DNA from: Culex pipiens pallens
Lineage: Eukaryota; Arthropoda; Insecta; Diptera; Culicidae
Direction of reading: 5' to 3'
Assembly (NCBI RefSeq): GCF_016801865.2
Contig: NC_068938.1
Coordinates: 90,730,221 to 90,794,220 of the forward strand
Length of the DNA stretch: 64,000 bases
This document shows, piece after piece, positions 1 to 10,218 of this stretch (positions are counted from its first letter, which is position 1; each line of letters begins with the position of its first letter). The position numbers were made by a program, and so were the translations under genes. The notes under the pieces were generated by a model, which did no database searches, was not told the DNA's origin, and worked only from the letters and a program-made list of their open reading frames with translations.

Positions 1-2
1 AC

Positions 3-1169
3 GATGCCCTGGACAGCCGGAATGTAGTTGGCGCTCTTTTCATTGATTTAAAAAAAGCATTCGACACGATCGACCACAACCTGCTGCTGAAGAAGCTAGA
101 GATGTACGGCATACGAGGAATTGCCTTATCCCTAATCCAAAGCTACCTGGACAACAGATCCCAATTTGTGACTATTGGTGAATCTCGGAGTCAGCTGAGT
201 CCTGTGACAACCGGAGTGCCCCAAGGAAGCAACCTAGGACCAATCTTGTTTCTGCTCTTCATAAACGACCTCCCGTCACTGGGCCTTACCGGTGAGGTAC
301 GCTTGTTCGCCGACGACACATCGATCTTCTACAACGGTGTTGGTGGAAAGTATGCTGCAGTAGTCGAGTCTTTGCAGCACAGGATTAAAGTGGACCTTGA
401 GCTACTGAATGACTACTTCTGCACCAACCTTCTGTCAATGAACCTAACAAAAACCAAGTTTATGCTGATCCACTCGCCCTGGATTCCCATCCCTGTGCAT
501 GATCCTGTTGTAGTCTGCAACCGAGTAGTCGAGGAAGTATTTAGCTTCGAATTCCTCGGTCTAACGCTGGACAGCACGATGAGCTGGTCAGCACATGTGG
601 ATCTACTGAAGCGGAAGCTGTCTTCATTTTGCGGAATACTTCGGAAAACCTCATCGTTCCTGCCGACGTCTGCACTGAAAAAGCTGTACTTTGCAATGAT
701 CCACTCTAGATTGCAATACCTCATCGCCAACTGGGGACATGCCCAAGAGTCGTGTCTTCAAAAATTGCAAGTTATCCAAAACAGATGTCTCAAAATTGTG
801 CTCCGCAAACCTTTCCTCTATCCCACCCGTCTGTTGTACAATGACCCAAACGATTCCATACTCCCCGTTCGAGCAATGCACGAGTTCCAAATGCTAATGC
901 ACATTCGGAAAAACATTAACTCTCCTGACATCAGCCTGGTATTGCAAAGGATGCACACAGGCCGTTCCAGCAGACAAGCTGGACACTTCTACCTGGTCAG
1001 AGCTCGAACAGAATTTGGCCGAAAGAAGATTGCACACATCGGAAGTAAGCTGTACAACGACCTCCCACCACCCTGTAAAGCATCACCCACGCTGATCCAA
1101 TTTAAAAAATCCTTACGCGCGCTCTTCAAATCAAAAGTGTTACACTACCTTCCAAGAAGCTCACACTAA
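3..1169 (+). CDS. Non-LTR retrotransposon reverse transcriptase, C-terminal part (5' end outside window)
   Basis: The frame is open from the first bases of the window, so the true start lies upstream; the first in-window ATG (102) is internal. It encodes the palm, thumb and C-terminal part of a non-LTR reverse transcriptase, which copies the element's RNA at a nicked chromosomal target. Visible motifs in order are ALFIDLKKAFDTIDH (first catalytic Asp), GVPQGSNLGPILFLLFINDL, and LFADDTSIFY with the catalytic Asp-Asp pair. A thumb region and a C-terminal segment containing LQKLQVIQNRCLKIV and LYNDLPP follow. The frame ends at TAA just before a 3' UTR and poly-A. No RNase H domain follows. The motif set resembles CR1/L2/Jockey-type elements; CR1/L2 is my best guess. 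No frameshift or stop is visible, so this copy could be young. The endonuclease and ORF1 would lie left of the window. Confidence 0.9.
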   Translation, partial: DALDSRNVVGALFIDLKKAFDTIDHNLLLKKLEMYGIRGIALSLIQSYLDNRSQFVTIGESRSQLSPVTTGVPQGSNLGPILFLLFINDLPSLGLTGEVRLFADDTSIFYNGVGGKYAAVVESLQHRIKVDLELLNDYFCTNLLSMNLTKTKFMLIHSPWIPIPVHDPVVVCNRVVEEVFSFEFLGLTLDSTMSWSAHVDLLKRKLSSFCGILRKTSSFLPTSALKKLYFAMIHSRLQYLIANWGHAQESCLQKLQVIQNRCLKIVLRKPFLYPTRLLYNDPNDSILPVRAMHEFQMLMHIRKNINSPDISLVLQRMHTGRSSRQAGHFYLVRARTEFGRKKIAHIGSKLYNDLPPPCKASPTLIQFKKSLRALFKSKVLHYLPRSSH

Positions 1170-1189
1170 AAAAAATATATGCTTTCTCG

Positions 1190-1366
1190 TTTCCGCCACC
1201 GCCCACCCGCCGCCACCCACCGCAAGCCGCCCATCGCCCACCGCCACCCGCCCATCGCCCACCGCAAGCCGCCCACCACCAACCGCCAACCGCCATCCGC
1301 CAACCGCCCACCGCCAGCGGTCGATCACCGACCGCAACCCAACATCACAACAAATCCGCCATCACA
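1190..1366 (+). repeat. C-rich degenerate tandem repeat in retrotransposon 3' UTR
   Basis: About 175 bp built from variants of CCGCCCACCGCAAG and CCGCCAACCG, almost free of T on this strand. It begins about 20 bp after the stop codon and ends before the ordinary-composition remainder of the 3' UTR. Open frames through it are low-complexity and not meaningful. Confidence 0.75.
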
Positions 1367-1561
1367 CTAGTTATATGTTTAATAGTTTAAGTGTAGTCTT
1401 AAAGGCAAACTATCCCTTAAAAGAGCTTAGCTCACTGGGATCTGTCTATTAGAATTGCACCCGCAATAAATCCCACGACCGAGCCTAACCCTTTATAAGG
1501 GTAGGTGAATGTTTCCGGCAAGCAATGCTGTGAAGTGCGAAATTCGGTATTAAAAAAAAAA

Positions 1562-1602
<41 letters not shown>

Positions 1603-1604
<2 letters not shown>

Positions 1605-2131
1605 TAACATAAAACTTGCATTTTCACCGAGGAGCTCTAGCTACAAGGTAGCAATTTCTAAACCCTTGAAACCGAATTGCCGATGTTAACTCCGCCAAAC
1701 AGCCAAAAGCTCGTGAAAGATGATTTACGCGACATCAACCAGCCATGCAACGGCGACGTTGGCCACCAGAGTAATACAAACTAGTGCGCGCATTAATGGC
1801 ACATTAAAAGCGATAAAACAAGTTCACGTCCTCCCCCCTCTACCGTTACATGGGAAGTTACAACTCTACTGTGTCGGATCGGATCATAAATCATCTTTTC
1901 CGCGGGGCAGGTATGGAGGTAGCCCGGGAATGTCGATCGATTTGCGGCCAGTTTTGTGTCGTTAAAAAGTTGCGACTTGCGACATTGTTGCGAGGGATGA
2001 TTACTAATTTTGAAATTATACTGTTCAAGACTCCGCAACGGGAAAGAAGTTTTTTTATTTTTATAGTTGAAGTTCGAGCTGACACCTGCCTTTAGAAAGA
2101 GTTACACTCTCTAAGGAAATTTTATTGTGAA
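1603..2131. other. No gene seen
   Basis: Mixed-composition sequence between the retrotransposon tail and the first MITE. Overlapping short frames exist on both strands, but none has a recognisable motif or convincing coding character. Confidence 0.5.
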
Positions 2132-2486
2132 CACAGCAAAAAAAAAATTGTTATCCAGCTACATGTAAAAGTCCTGCATGTAAAATAAATTTTGCATTAT
2201 TCTATGAAAATGTATGTAATTTTACACCCTAAATTATGTAGTCCATTAGTATGGGAAACCTACTTGATGGAAAAGTCAAGCTGATGTATTTGTTTATCCT
2301 TTTCATTCTCCATCTGGCCGAGCGGGTTAAGGCACCAGTCATTACTGTTGGTGCTGGGTTTTAATCCCGACGGTAGCAACTTTTTTTTGTGTTTACAAAA
2401 AATGCTCATACAGTGTGTAATATCAAGTGTCTTTTCACAAAGGTGACGTGAATGCATGCGATTTTACCATCGGAGTTTTTGTTGTG
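2132..2486 (+). mobile_element. MITE with tRNA-like core (family T1, copy 1)
   Basis: The element begins CACAGCAAAAAA and ends with GCATGCGATTTTACCATCGG followed by a GTTGTG end. The same end motif, inverted, opens the copy at 54447. The centre (2312-2380) is tRNA-like on the + strand: a TGGCCGAGCGGGTTAAGGC A-box segment, a GGTTTTAATCCCG B-box-like segment, then a run of eight T (2381-2388) like a Pol III terminator. The pairing of MITE-like ends with a Pol III-like core is unusual. Two related copies exist in this window. Confidence 0.72.
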
Positions 2487-2796
2487 AACAAATTAAATTA
2501 TAAATTTTGGTACGACTTCAAAAGTTATGATAAACTACCAAGTGTTTTATGTTATTACATCTTTTAAAAACTACCAGTTACCTCTGATCTGGAGCGTATG
2601 TCCATGGATCCTGTAGATTCTGTGAAATGTAAAATTTCCTGCTCTATTCAAATTGTATATTCTGAAGCAACTAAAACACTTATTTTGGACATTTTCAAAT
2701 TGTATGCCAGATTTTTAAATTGCGACATATTTTTCATTGAAAAGAGCAAAAGATTCATTTTTAATTTTGAAAATCGAACTAATTTTTTTCCAAATA

Positions 2797-3076
2797 CAGT
2801 CCAGACTCGACTACCTGAAGGCCTTGGCAAAATTTCATTTCGGATAATCGAAACTTCGGATAATCGAATCAAGAAAAAAATAGATTTTTAAATACATGAT
2901 GGCGGCCACAATGGCGGCAATCAACTCGAATTTGATGTTAAAAGTGAGAAAATAAAAAAAATACATTTTTTTTTCGTGATTCGATATCCGAAGTCCCATA
3001 CAAACTTTCGGATAATCGAACTTCGGATAATCGAAACTTCGGATAATCGAAGCTTCGGATAATCGAGTATGGACTG
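2797..3076. mobile_element. pogo/Tigger-like MITE, copy 1
   Basis: 280 bp with terminal inverted repeats CAGTCCAGACTCG and CGAGTATGGACTG, flanked by TA on both sides. Several GATTATCCGAA / TTCGGATAATC motifs repeat near both ends. TA duplication plus this TIR style fits the Tc1/mariner-pogo group. It has no transposase and is non-autonomous. Confidence 0.85.
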
Positions 3077-4403
3077 TATCGTGAGTTGAAAAATGAGGGC
3101 TTATCAGATAACAGTTAGAAAATCTATATTTTTTCCCTATTTGATTATCCGAATTTTGTATGATGCCCTTCGGATAATCGAAAAAGAAAAGAAAATGATT
3201 AACACTTTACATTTTAACTTAAATTTGTATTTGTAGTGTTTTTTATGTTTTTCAAAATTAGTTTTAAACGGTTTTGTTCTAGTTTTAGTGTCTATAAATT
3301 TGATTAAAAGGAATAAAATAATAAAAAGGTAAAAAAAAGACTGAAACATGTAAAACACTGAACAAAAAAGAAATTTTGAAAAAAATGATAGATCATAATT
3401 CTTACAAGTGACTACTCTCCCCTTTTCCATGCGTATGGCGCAAACAAATCAATCGCCAAGGACGCACATATTTTTTTATGAATGAAGCTCTTGGTCACTT
3501 GCGCAGCAGCAGCGTGACAAATGGAACCTGTAATAGGGAGATAATTGTCCCTGCGGTGCACACTGCGACTGGCTCTGAACTGGTTAATTGGAAGGCACGA
3601 AATAGACAGTGCACTGTAAAAAAGTGATCGTGAATTTGGTTTCAAATGAGAGGTTTTGGTTTTAAACAACAATCAATGTAAAGTTACATAAAAATCATGG
3701 TAAATTACTTTTTCGCTGTGTACCATGCGGTTTCACTTCTCTTCCAATTAGCCAGGTGATAATTGGGTTTCATTTGTGCGACGCCTCCACTACCCTGGTT
3801 GTACACATCACTGAACTACACGTGTCACGTTGGAATTTGTGCAAATAATAACATGTTGTTGAACTTGGGGTGGCACAAGTGTAAACACGAAATCAATATT
3901 CAGTAGAATTCATTTACAAGTATCCACTCAAGCTCAATTTGTCAAATTTGGAAGTTTTTCATGTAACTAGGTGAAACAGCTAATCCACCCAGTTTCGCCT
4001 TAGGTGTATGCGTACAGGCAAATCACAACAAAAGTGGAAAATTCCCCAACCAAACACAAACGAAAGAAAAAAAAACTCACTGCAACGGAATTTTACCATG
4101 ATTCAGCGGCGCACACCGAAAGAGACCGGGTCCCCCCTGTTCGCGGTGGAATCCCCAAAACACCATCAACATAACCTCACAAACCGATTAAATAACGCAT
4201 AGTCAGACGGTCAGACGCACACCGCCGAAAGTAAAAAAACGCGACGCACGTGGGCGATTTAAAGAGCTTGCCGCCGCCACCACAAACACACAAATGCCCG
4301 TACGCACTTTTACGCACACCAGCCCACGGCCCCCCCAAACAACAGCTGAGTCGTGTCCGAGTTAGAGAGCGCGGGAGAGAATGGGAGAAAGAGGTTTAGA
4401 CTT
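3077..4403. other. No gene seen; AT-rich then mixed sequence
   Basis: The first part continues with TTCGGATAATCG-type motifs near 3145-3180, possibly a decayed relative of the adjacent pogo-like element. The rest is mixed sequence, becoming GC-richer around 4200-4350. No recognisable protein or RNA. Confidence 0.45.
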
Positions 4404-4524
4404 CTGGAGCAACATTTGAAAGGGGCGGTACGACATTGCTCTTACGGCCTTTCGTCCCATTTAAACGCGTGTAATCAAAGGCCGTAAGAGCAATGTCGTA
4501 CCGCCCCTTTCAAATGTTGCTCCA
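4404..4524. mobile_element. Palindromic foldback MITE, 121 bp
   Basis: Two roughly 49-bp arms that are perfect reverse complements by eye (CTGGAGCAACATTTGAAAGG to GGCCTTT and back) surround a ~24-bp loop. ACTT occurs immediately on each side and may be the target duplication. The perfect arms suggest recent insertion or gene conversion. Confidence 0.8.
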
Positions 4525-4946
4525 GACTTTTAAAAACTTGTGTTGTGCGTAAATAACTAACATTCCGCGGTCTCCGAGAGGTTTGCTGGTTTTGATTGAT
4601 GTGAGCCTTCCCACGTGTGGTCAGCGGATTTTTGGTGGCTTATGTTGTGGAATTTTATGCGTAGAGATTGTTCAGTTTATGTAGTAAGACAGAAAATTAT
4701 ATCGTTAAACTGAACAAAAATAAAAAAAAAATCACTCGATTTATCCTTTGTCAAATTTTTTTTTGAAGAAGTCCCTCTTCTGTCTAATTCATTCAAACTG
4801 AGCCGTTGCTAACTTGAAAAATTATGGTACTTTATGCTACATTAATATTATTTGCTACATTATTCTAGGAATTGAAAAATACGGCACGTTTTTTTTTTTA
4901 CATTTCTGAAAAATATTCATAAATGAGTCCGCATGGGAATTTTATA
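4525..4946. other. No gene seen
   Basis: AT-rich sequence between two MITEs, with no recognisable feature. Confidence 0.45.
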
Positions 4947-5717
4947 CAATCCAGACTCGATTATCCGAAGTAACGATTATCCAAAATTTAACTGTCTGAA
5001 GGTTTTCATGGGACTTCGGATATTCAAGAACATTTTTTTATTTTTTTTATGTTCTTCCTTTAACACCAAATTCGTTTCTCACGACCCAATTTTGGTAAAG
5101 TTTGAATCGTTGATTTCCAATAAATTAAAAAAAAATGTAGTTTTTATATCCGTGTACTCTACCTCCTCCTATAATTACATTTTGCCTATCTAATTTTTTC
5201 ATGTTTTTACAGTAAATTTTTCAATTTTTTGCATGTTTTCACATTTTCTGCTATAAAATGGCACCATTATCATTTAAATTGTAAATAAATGTGTAAAGCC
5301 ATAGTCTGGGGCACTAGAAAAATTACTGCATACTTCTTTTTATTAAAAATATAAGAAATGTTAGTAAAAAACACTGCTAAAGTTGACCTCTTAAAAAAGG
5401 ACATTTTTAAAAACATTGGCAAAGTCACATAAAACAAGTAAAACTTCCAACCCATAAATTATTTAAAATTTTAAGAGTTCTTCTTTCCAATGCTTTTTAA
5501 AGATCAAAAATTTGTTGAAAATTAGATTTTTGGCGATTTTTTTAATCGAAGCCCGTCTAAAGGCGGGGTTGGGTTGTAGAAGGTTAAGGGTTATACTTAA
5601 GCTCGACAATCAAAAATAATACAGCAAAAAAACATTTTTCTGTGATTCGATCTTTCGAAGATTCTATTATTCGAAGTTAAATTTGTCCAAGGCCTTCGGA
5701 TAATCGAGTCTGGACTG
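4947..5717. mobile_element. pogo/Tigger-like MITE, copy 2, enlarged by an insertion
   Basis: 771 bp between CAATCCAGACTCG and CGAGTCTGGACTG, with TA on both sides. The flanks match copy 3 (55260-55667), including GGGTTATACTTAA near the right end. The middle holds extra sequence absent from copy 3 and shared with 62247-62774, so it is a nested insertion. Confidence 0.85.
5161..5587. repeat. Truncated TTAACCCTCTAC-type MITE nested in pogo-like element
   Basis: This closely parallels 62247-62774. Shared landmarks are TAATTACATTTTGCC, AATGGCACCATTATCAT, CATAGTCTGGG, AATTACTGCATACTTCTTTT, and the right end GGTTGTAGAAGGTTAA. The left end typical of the other copy is missing. It preserves an unoccupied version of the insertion site of the 139-bp MITE at 62422. 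Confidence 0.75.
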
Positions 5718-7491
5718 TATTCGGAATTTACTTTTTTTTACTCTTTAACCCTTTTGAATTTCTACAAGAATTTTATATAATTGGGCCATTTTAAACCAGT
5801 TTTGTATAGATCATCTCAAAACCATTAAAAATATTCAATTTTTTAACTCTAAATTTGTTAACTGTTGAGCAGTTATTTGAATGAAACTTTGTGTGTTCCA
5901 ATTTTGGCAGCTGTCCATTAAAATATTCAAAAATTTATTAAAATATTCAAAAGTATTGAGAACGGATTATATGATCAATTTGGTGTCTACCCAACGTAAA
6001 CTGTCACTAAAGCAAGTATATCCAAGGTTTTGCCCTTTTTAAAAGCTATCGCGGTACAGCGAAAAAAAAAAATTACAAATTTAAACAAAAAATAACCTTG
6101 TTTTAATTGGAGTTTTCACACCAAACATTGGATTGCGCATATTAACTATTTTTGAAATAAAACAATCGCATCCTGCTGTGGCAAAAGTTGATCTAAATTC
6201 ATTTAGCAGTGTTGCCAATTTTTCGAAAAAATATCTTTTGAAAATCGTGTCAAAAATGTCGAAAACCTTTTCGAAAAGCAAACAGAAAAAATGAAGTTTT
6301 TTTATAAACTGTCAAATCAACGCATAACATTGGTCAAAAAACAAGTGTTGTAATTGGGTAATTCTCTACCAACTCACACGAAATCGGGAAAAGTTGCCCC
6401 GACCCCTCTTCGATTTGCGTGAAACTTTGTCCTAAGGGGTAACTTTTGTCCCTGATCACGAATCTGAGGTCCGTTTTTTGATATCTCGTGACGGAGGGGC
6501 GGTACGACCCCTTCCATTTTTGAACATGCGAAAAAAGAGGTGTTTTTCAATAATTTGCAGCCTGAAACGGTGATGAGATAGAAATTTGGTGTCATAGGGG
6601 CTTTATGTAAAATTAGACGCCCGATTTGATGGCGTACTCAGAATTCCGAAAAAACTTATTTTTCATCGAAAAAAACACTAAAAAAGTTTTAAAAATTCTC
6701 CCATTTTCCGTTACTCGACTGTAAAAATTTTTGGACATGTCATTTTATGGCAAATTTAATGTACTTTTCGAATCTACATTGACCCAGAAGGGTCATTTTT
6801 TCATTTAGAACAAAATTTTTCATTTTTAAATTTTGTGTTTTTTCTAACTTTGCAGGGTTATTTTTTAGAGTGTAACAATGTTCTACAAAGTTGTAGAGCA
6901 GACAATTACAAAAATTTTGATATATCGACATAAGGGGTTTGCTTATAAACATCACGAGTTATCGCGATTTTACGAAAAAAAGTTTTCAGTTTAACTCTTT
7001 AACAACTTACCGATAATTTAATTTACCTTTTGTCACAAGAAAATAAATAACCCAAAATTGGTACATACTTTTGAGTTCTTTTGTTTAAAGCCATTTTTTA
7101 ATAAAGAGTTTCATTTCAAAAAGATATAATTTGAGGAAAAATCATGATTTGAAAAAAAATCTTCTAAAAATAATAAAATCGATTATAAAGGCATAAAATT
7201 CGAATAAAATAAATCTAAATTAGACCTAAAATTTCTTGAAAAGAACGAAATTGGTGTTTTTATCCGCAGAATATCAATTTCTTAAGTAAAGGTCTGTTTT
7301 TGACATTGGGTTACGATCTTTTTTCGTAAAACTAGTCTCAGATAAGCTTGTATTAAAATTATGTTTTGTTTTAGAGAAAAAAGTCACTCTATCTGGCTTT
7401 TTGTATAAAATATTAATGTCTTCTGTTGAAATATGTTTAAAGGAAATGAGTCAAATTCAGAAAATCAGAAGAGATGTTTCAGAAAATGATT
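5718..7491. other. AT-rich repeat-like DNA, no gene
   Basis: No coding feature. From about 6359 a distinctive stretch starts GGGTAATTCTCTACCAACTC and runs to about 6990. I recall similar text as a high-copy mosquito repeat, but there is no second copy in this window to prove it. Its GGTAATTCTC start resembles the ends of the foldback at 27522. Confidence 0.4.
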
Positions 7492-7512
7492 ACAGTGTAA
7501 CATTTATTCTGA

Positions 7513-8190
7513 GGGAGCGGCCGTGGCTGACTGGTTACGGTGTTCCCTTTGTAAGCGAATGGTTCTGGGTTCGATTCCTATCTGCTCCCAACGAGAAAGT
7601 TAAGAACACAAAAATTTGAAATGATGAATATGAACGAAAAATCATAGTTGCTCGAGGCGGGGTTCGATCCTCCGTCCTTTGGATTGGTGAGCAAAAATGC
7701 TAACCACTAGGCCATGACGACTTGGTGAGCGTGAACTGAAATTAGGAATATTGTTACAGAGAGCGAGTTGTGGCGCTATAACCACGGCAAATAGTGTCCA
7801 GGGCATTCGTGGAAATACAATGTCCCATCCCAGAGAGTCCCGGAGTACCAAACCTTCTTAGCATGGTGCTCCCAACGAATACATCCAAATCTCGGAGCGT
7901 ATGGTGGTGTGTCGCTTCTTCCTCCCCTGTCGATTCAGAATTGTGTTGTTGTTCGAACACTCAGTGCTCAAACTCAACCCAATTACGAGTCATCTCTGCG
8001 ATACGGCTTTACGCAGTAGGCCTGGCCGCTTTAACACTTGTGATGTTTCAATGCATTGTGATGCAATGGCGCACTACAAATGTTAATAAATGACAAGAAG
8101 AGTGCTAGGCGTCATCTAACCTAAGGCACTCTCCAGGATCCCTTCGAAAGATTGGCTGCGCTAGGGTCTGATTAGATTAGATTAGATTAG
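7513..8190 (+). mobile_element. tRNA-derived retroposon (SINE-like) with head-to-head tRNA-like units
   Basis: It is flanked by a 20-21 bp target duplication (ACAGTGTAACATTTATTCTG at 7492 and 8191). The insert begins exactly at the tRNA-like 5' end and finishes with a GATTA-type repeat tail (8170-8190). The head (7513-7589, +) can form a 7-bp acceptor stem (GGGAGCG with TGCTCCC, one G-U). It has A-box TGGCTGACTGG, B-box GGTTCGATTCC and an anticodon-like loop TTTGTAA (reads TGT, threonine-like). A second tRNA-like unit lies on the minus strand (about 7650-7725), followed by a ~440-bp body of unknown origin. Retroposition by a LINE partner is the likely mechanism. Confidence 0.87.
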
Positions 8191-8210
8191 ACAGTGTAAC
8201 ATTTATTCTG

Positions 8211-9110
8211 ATTCTTATGAATTATATGTGAGGATAATAGCTGTTGAAACAGCTCAAATGTTTATAAATATGTCTAAGAGCATTTTGCTATTTTCCACCA
8301 AAAACAAGGAACTTTTTCTTTGCTTTACTTTTTGATTCGAACGGAAGTAAGGCACACCATTTTAATTATGGATAAGAATTTAAAAGAACCCTGTTCAACC
8401 ATAAAATTAGCAACGAAAAAAAAAACAGCTTTTGCATGTTATCCCTTTCCGTCCATTTAACCCATGAAATCACTCTCACTTGTTGTGCCCGCGGATGATA
8501 AAAAGGGCCCCATCCACTACAATCAGCTCCAAGATAGCCTTCACTGCCTAATTAGCATCCGGCGTCCGGCTACTCTAGTAAAGCTAATTAACTTGTACCC
8601 ACAAAAGGCGCGCAAAGAGGCTCGTCAGGAGTTAAACCGATCTGCAAAGATGTGCACCACGGTGTAATGATGGAGTACTTGCCCGGCGAGAGCAAGACAT
8701 AAACTTCTCCCAGACGTTACGCTCTGAAAAGCTTGGCCCATTGGAATCGATATGGTTTCGCCAACGGGGGGTGTGGGTTGGGCGTGTAAACCACACTCGT
8801 TACACGGCCTCTGGCCAAGTGCATCTTTCCCCTTCGAAAACTGCACCAGAGCAGAGCTGATGAATGCACGCACTTGTTCAGATTCCCTCTCGAAGGGCCA
8901 GCCAGCCGGCCAGCGTGTTGATAGTGGCCAACAGTGAGGGTCTGTCTGCAACATAGTTATGCGCCCACTTATGCTCTCTTTCTCTTGGGCGGTTTTCATT
9001 CATTAAAAGTCTTTTCGATGGCGAGATTTTCAAGTGCACTCTGAATCGGTCGATGAGTGGTTATGCTTGGGAAATAGAGTCGTTTTTAGGATTTGATGCG
9101 AATCACGTGC
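8211..9110. other. No gene seen; probably unique sequence
   Basis: Mixed sequence, moderately GC-rich at 8470-8940. Overlapping frames occur on both strands without recognisable domains. It lies about 1 kb upstream of the bHLH exon and would be intronic or 5' flanking of that gene. Confidence 0.4.
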
Positions 9111-9120
9111 CATTCGGTCG

Positions 9121-9520
9121 TGGAAGGCTCAGGACACCCCAACATATAAGCCAACTAATCTACCATGCTCACTGAAGCTAAGCGGGTATTATTCTGGGAC
9201 GAAATTCACCGACCTCTTGCTTGTTACGACGGTAGATCGACAGGTATTAACTTCAGGAACCGCTTGGATGACCCAGCACAACCCAACATACTAACAGAGT
9301 AGTCTACCATATTCACTGAAGCTATGCAGGTATGATTCGGGGTCAAAATTCGCCGACCTCTTGCTTGTTACGACGGGAGATCGACAGGTATTAACTCCAG
9401 CCATCCTTGGATAACCCAGGACACCCTTACATACCAGCCAAGTAGTATATTATACTCATTAAAATTGTGCGGGTTAGAATCGGATTCAAGTTTTATCGAA
9501 CTCTTGCTTGTTACGGTGAA
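9121..9520. repeat. 144-bp tandem repeat, array 1
   Basis: About 2.7 diverged copies. The landmark CCTCTTGCTTGTTACGACGG recurs at about 9213 and 9357, with a related form at 9501, giving spacings of 144 and 143 bp. Other shared landmarks are CACTGAAGCTA and GGTATTAACT. The same repeat occurs at 33383-33870. Confidence 0.8.
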
Positions 9521-10019
9521 ATACTTATAGATCTTCACGAAAACTATTTTTGAACAACTCCACCTATATTTTAGCAACAAAAATAACCACAAAAGAAAAG
9601 AACACAATTTTGAATTGCCTCGCTTGAGATAAAATGTAGCATAGAGTCACAGACACAAACTTTTTCAAGTTCTGCTACCAATTTCCAAGACTTGAACACA
9701 CCCTTTTGCCACACCCGTACCATCCAATCCCGGTGCTATTTTGGGAACTTTCTTCGGAACCATCAGCAATGACACAGACACTCAACGAATCCAAGCCGGG
9801 AAGAAAGCCCCGGTCGGCCCACCATCGACTACCCCACTTCCTGTTCCGCTGACACAGATTCCTTCGTCAAGCTATTTTCGGATTCTTGCTAGCACCACCA
9901 ATTTCTCAAAACATCCCAGCCCCGAACCGGCATTTGTTGTGACTTAAATCTAGCCCCAACACGACAAGTGAGCGATCCTAACCTAGATTCCCGCTTTTCT
10001 TCTTTTTTTTCTTCCGCAG
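9521..10019 (+). other. Sequence upstream of bHLH exon, ending in 3' splice site
   Basis: No coding signal. The end (about 9990-10019) is a pyrimidine-rich tract with a run of T leading into CTTCCGCAG, a good 3' splice site for the exon at 10020. Upstream exons of the gene were not found in the window. Confidence 0.6.
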
Positions 10020-10218
10020 ATTCTGCCGCGTCACGACCGAGGAGGGGGGCGGGGGAGGACCCGGCTCCGGGGGTCCCATCTCGATGGACAAGGACGAGAA
10101 GCGGATGCGCCGGGAGATCGCCAACAGCAACGAGCGGCGACGCATGCAGAGCATAAACGCCGGCTTCCAGAGCTTGCGACAGATGCTGCCACACCACGAG
10201 GGCGAAAAGTTGAGCAAG
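10020..10218 (+). CDS. crp: bHLH exon of the TFAP4/AP-4 (cropped) transcription factor, partial gene
   Basis: Internal exon in frame from 10021. It encodes a glycine-rich lead (residues around TEEGGGGGPGSGG) and then, from the Met codon at 10084, 45 residues of a bHLH domain. The basic region and helix 1 show REIANSNERRRMQSINAGF, then FQSLRQMLP and a loop with HHEGEKLSK. From memory this block is nearly identical to vertebrate TFAP4 and fits Drosophila cropped. AP-4 proteins are nuclear bHLH-leucine-zipper factors that bind E-boxes of the CAGCTG type as dimers. The exon ends on a whole codon (Lys) followed by GTAGGT, a strong donor, so helix 2 and the zippers must come from a later exon. No such exon is seen before 64000. 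Read-through of the donor would meet a stop near 10342. Whether 10084 is ever used as a start is unknown, because the frame is open upstream through the acceptor. Confidence 0.9.

Larger units (their letters stand above)
1..1602 (+). mobile_element. 3' end of a CR1/L2-like non-LTR retrotransposon
   Basis: The element consists of the reverse transcriptase frame, a roughly 380-bp 3' UTR and a terminal A-rich tract (about 1552-1602). An A tail at the 3' end is the expected hallmark of target-primed reverse transcription. The 5' end is outside the window, so a target-site duplication cannot be tested. The 3' UTR contains a C-rich tandem stretch, annotated separately. Confidence 0.88.

Noticed and set aside
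7513..7589. Functional tRNA-Thr gene
   Set aside because: It has a good acceptor stem and boxes, but it sits at the head of a retroposon with target duplication, and the anticodon stem has a mismatch.
9150..9420. 144-bp repeat as a 5S rRNA derivative (GAAGCTAAGC and ACCGCTTGG match 5S text)
   Set aside because: The two short matches are about twice as far apart as in 5S rRNA and the rest does not align. Probably coincidence.
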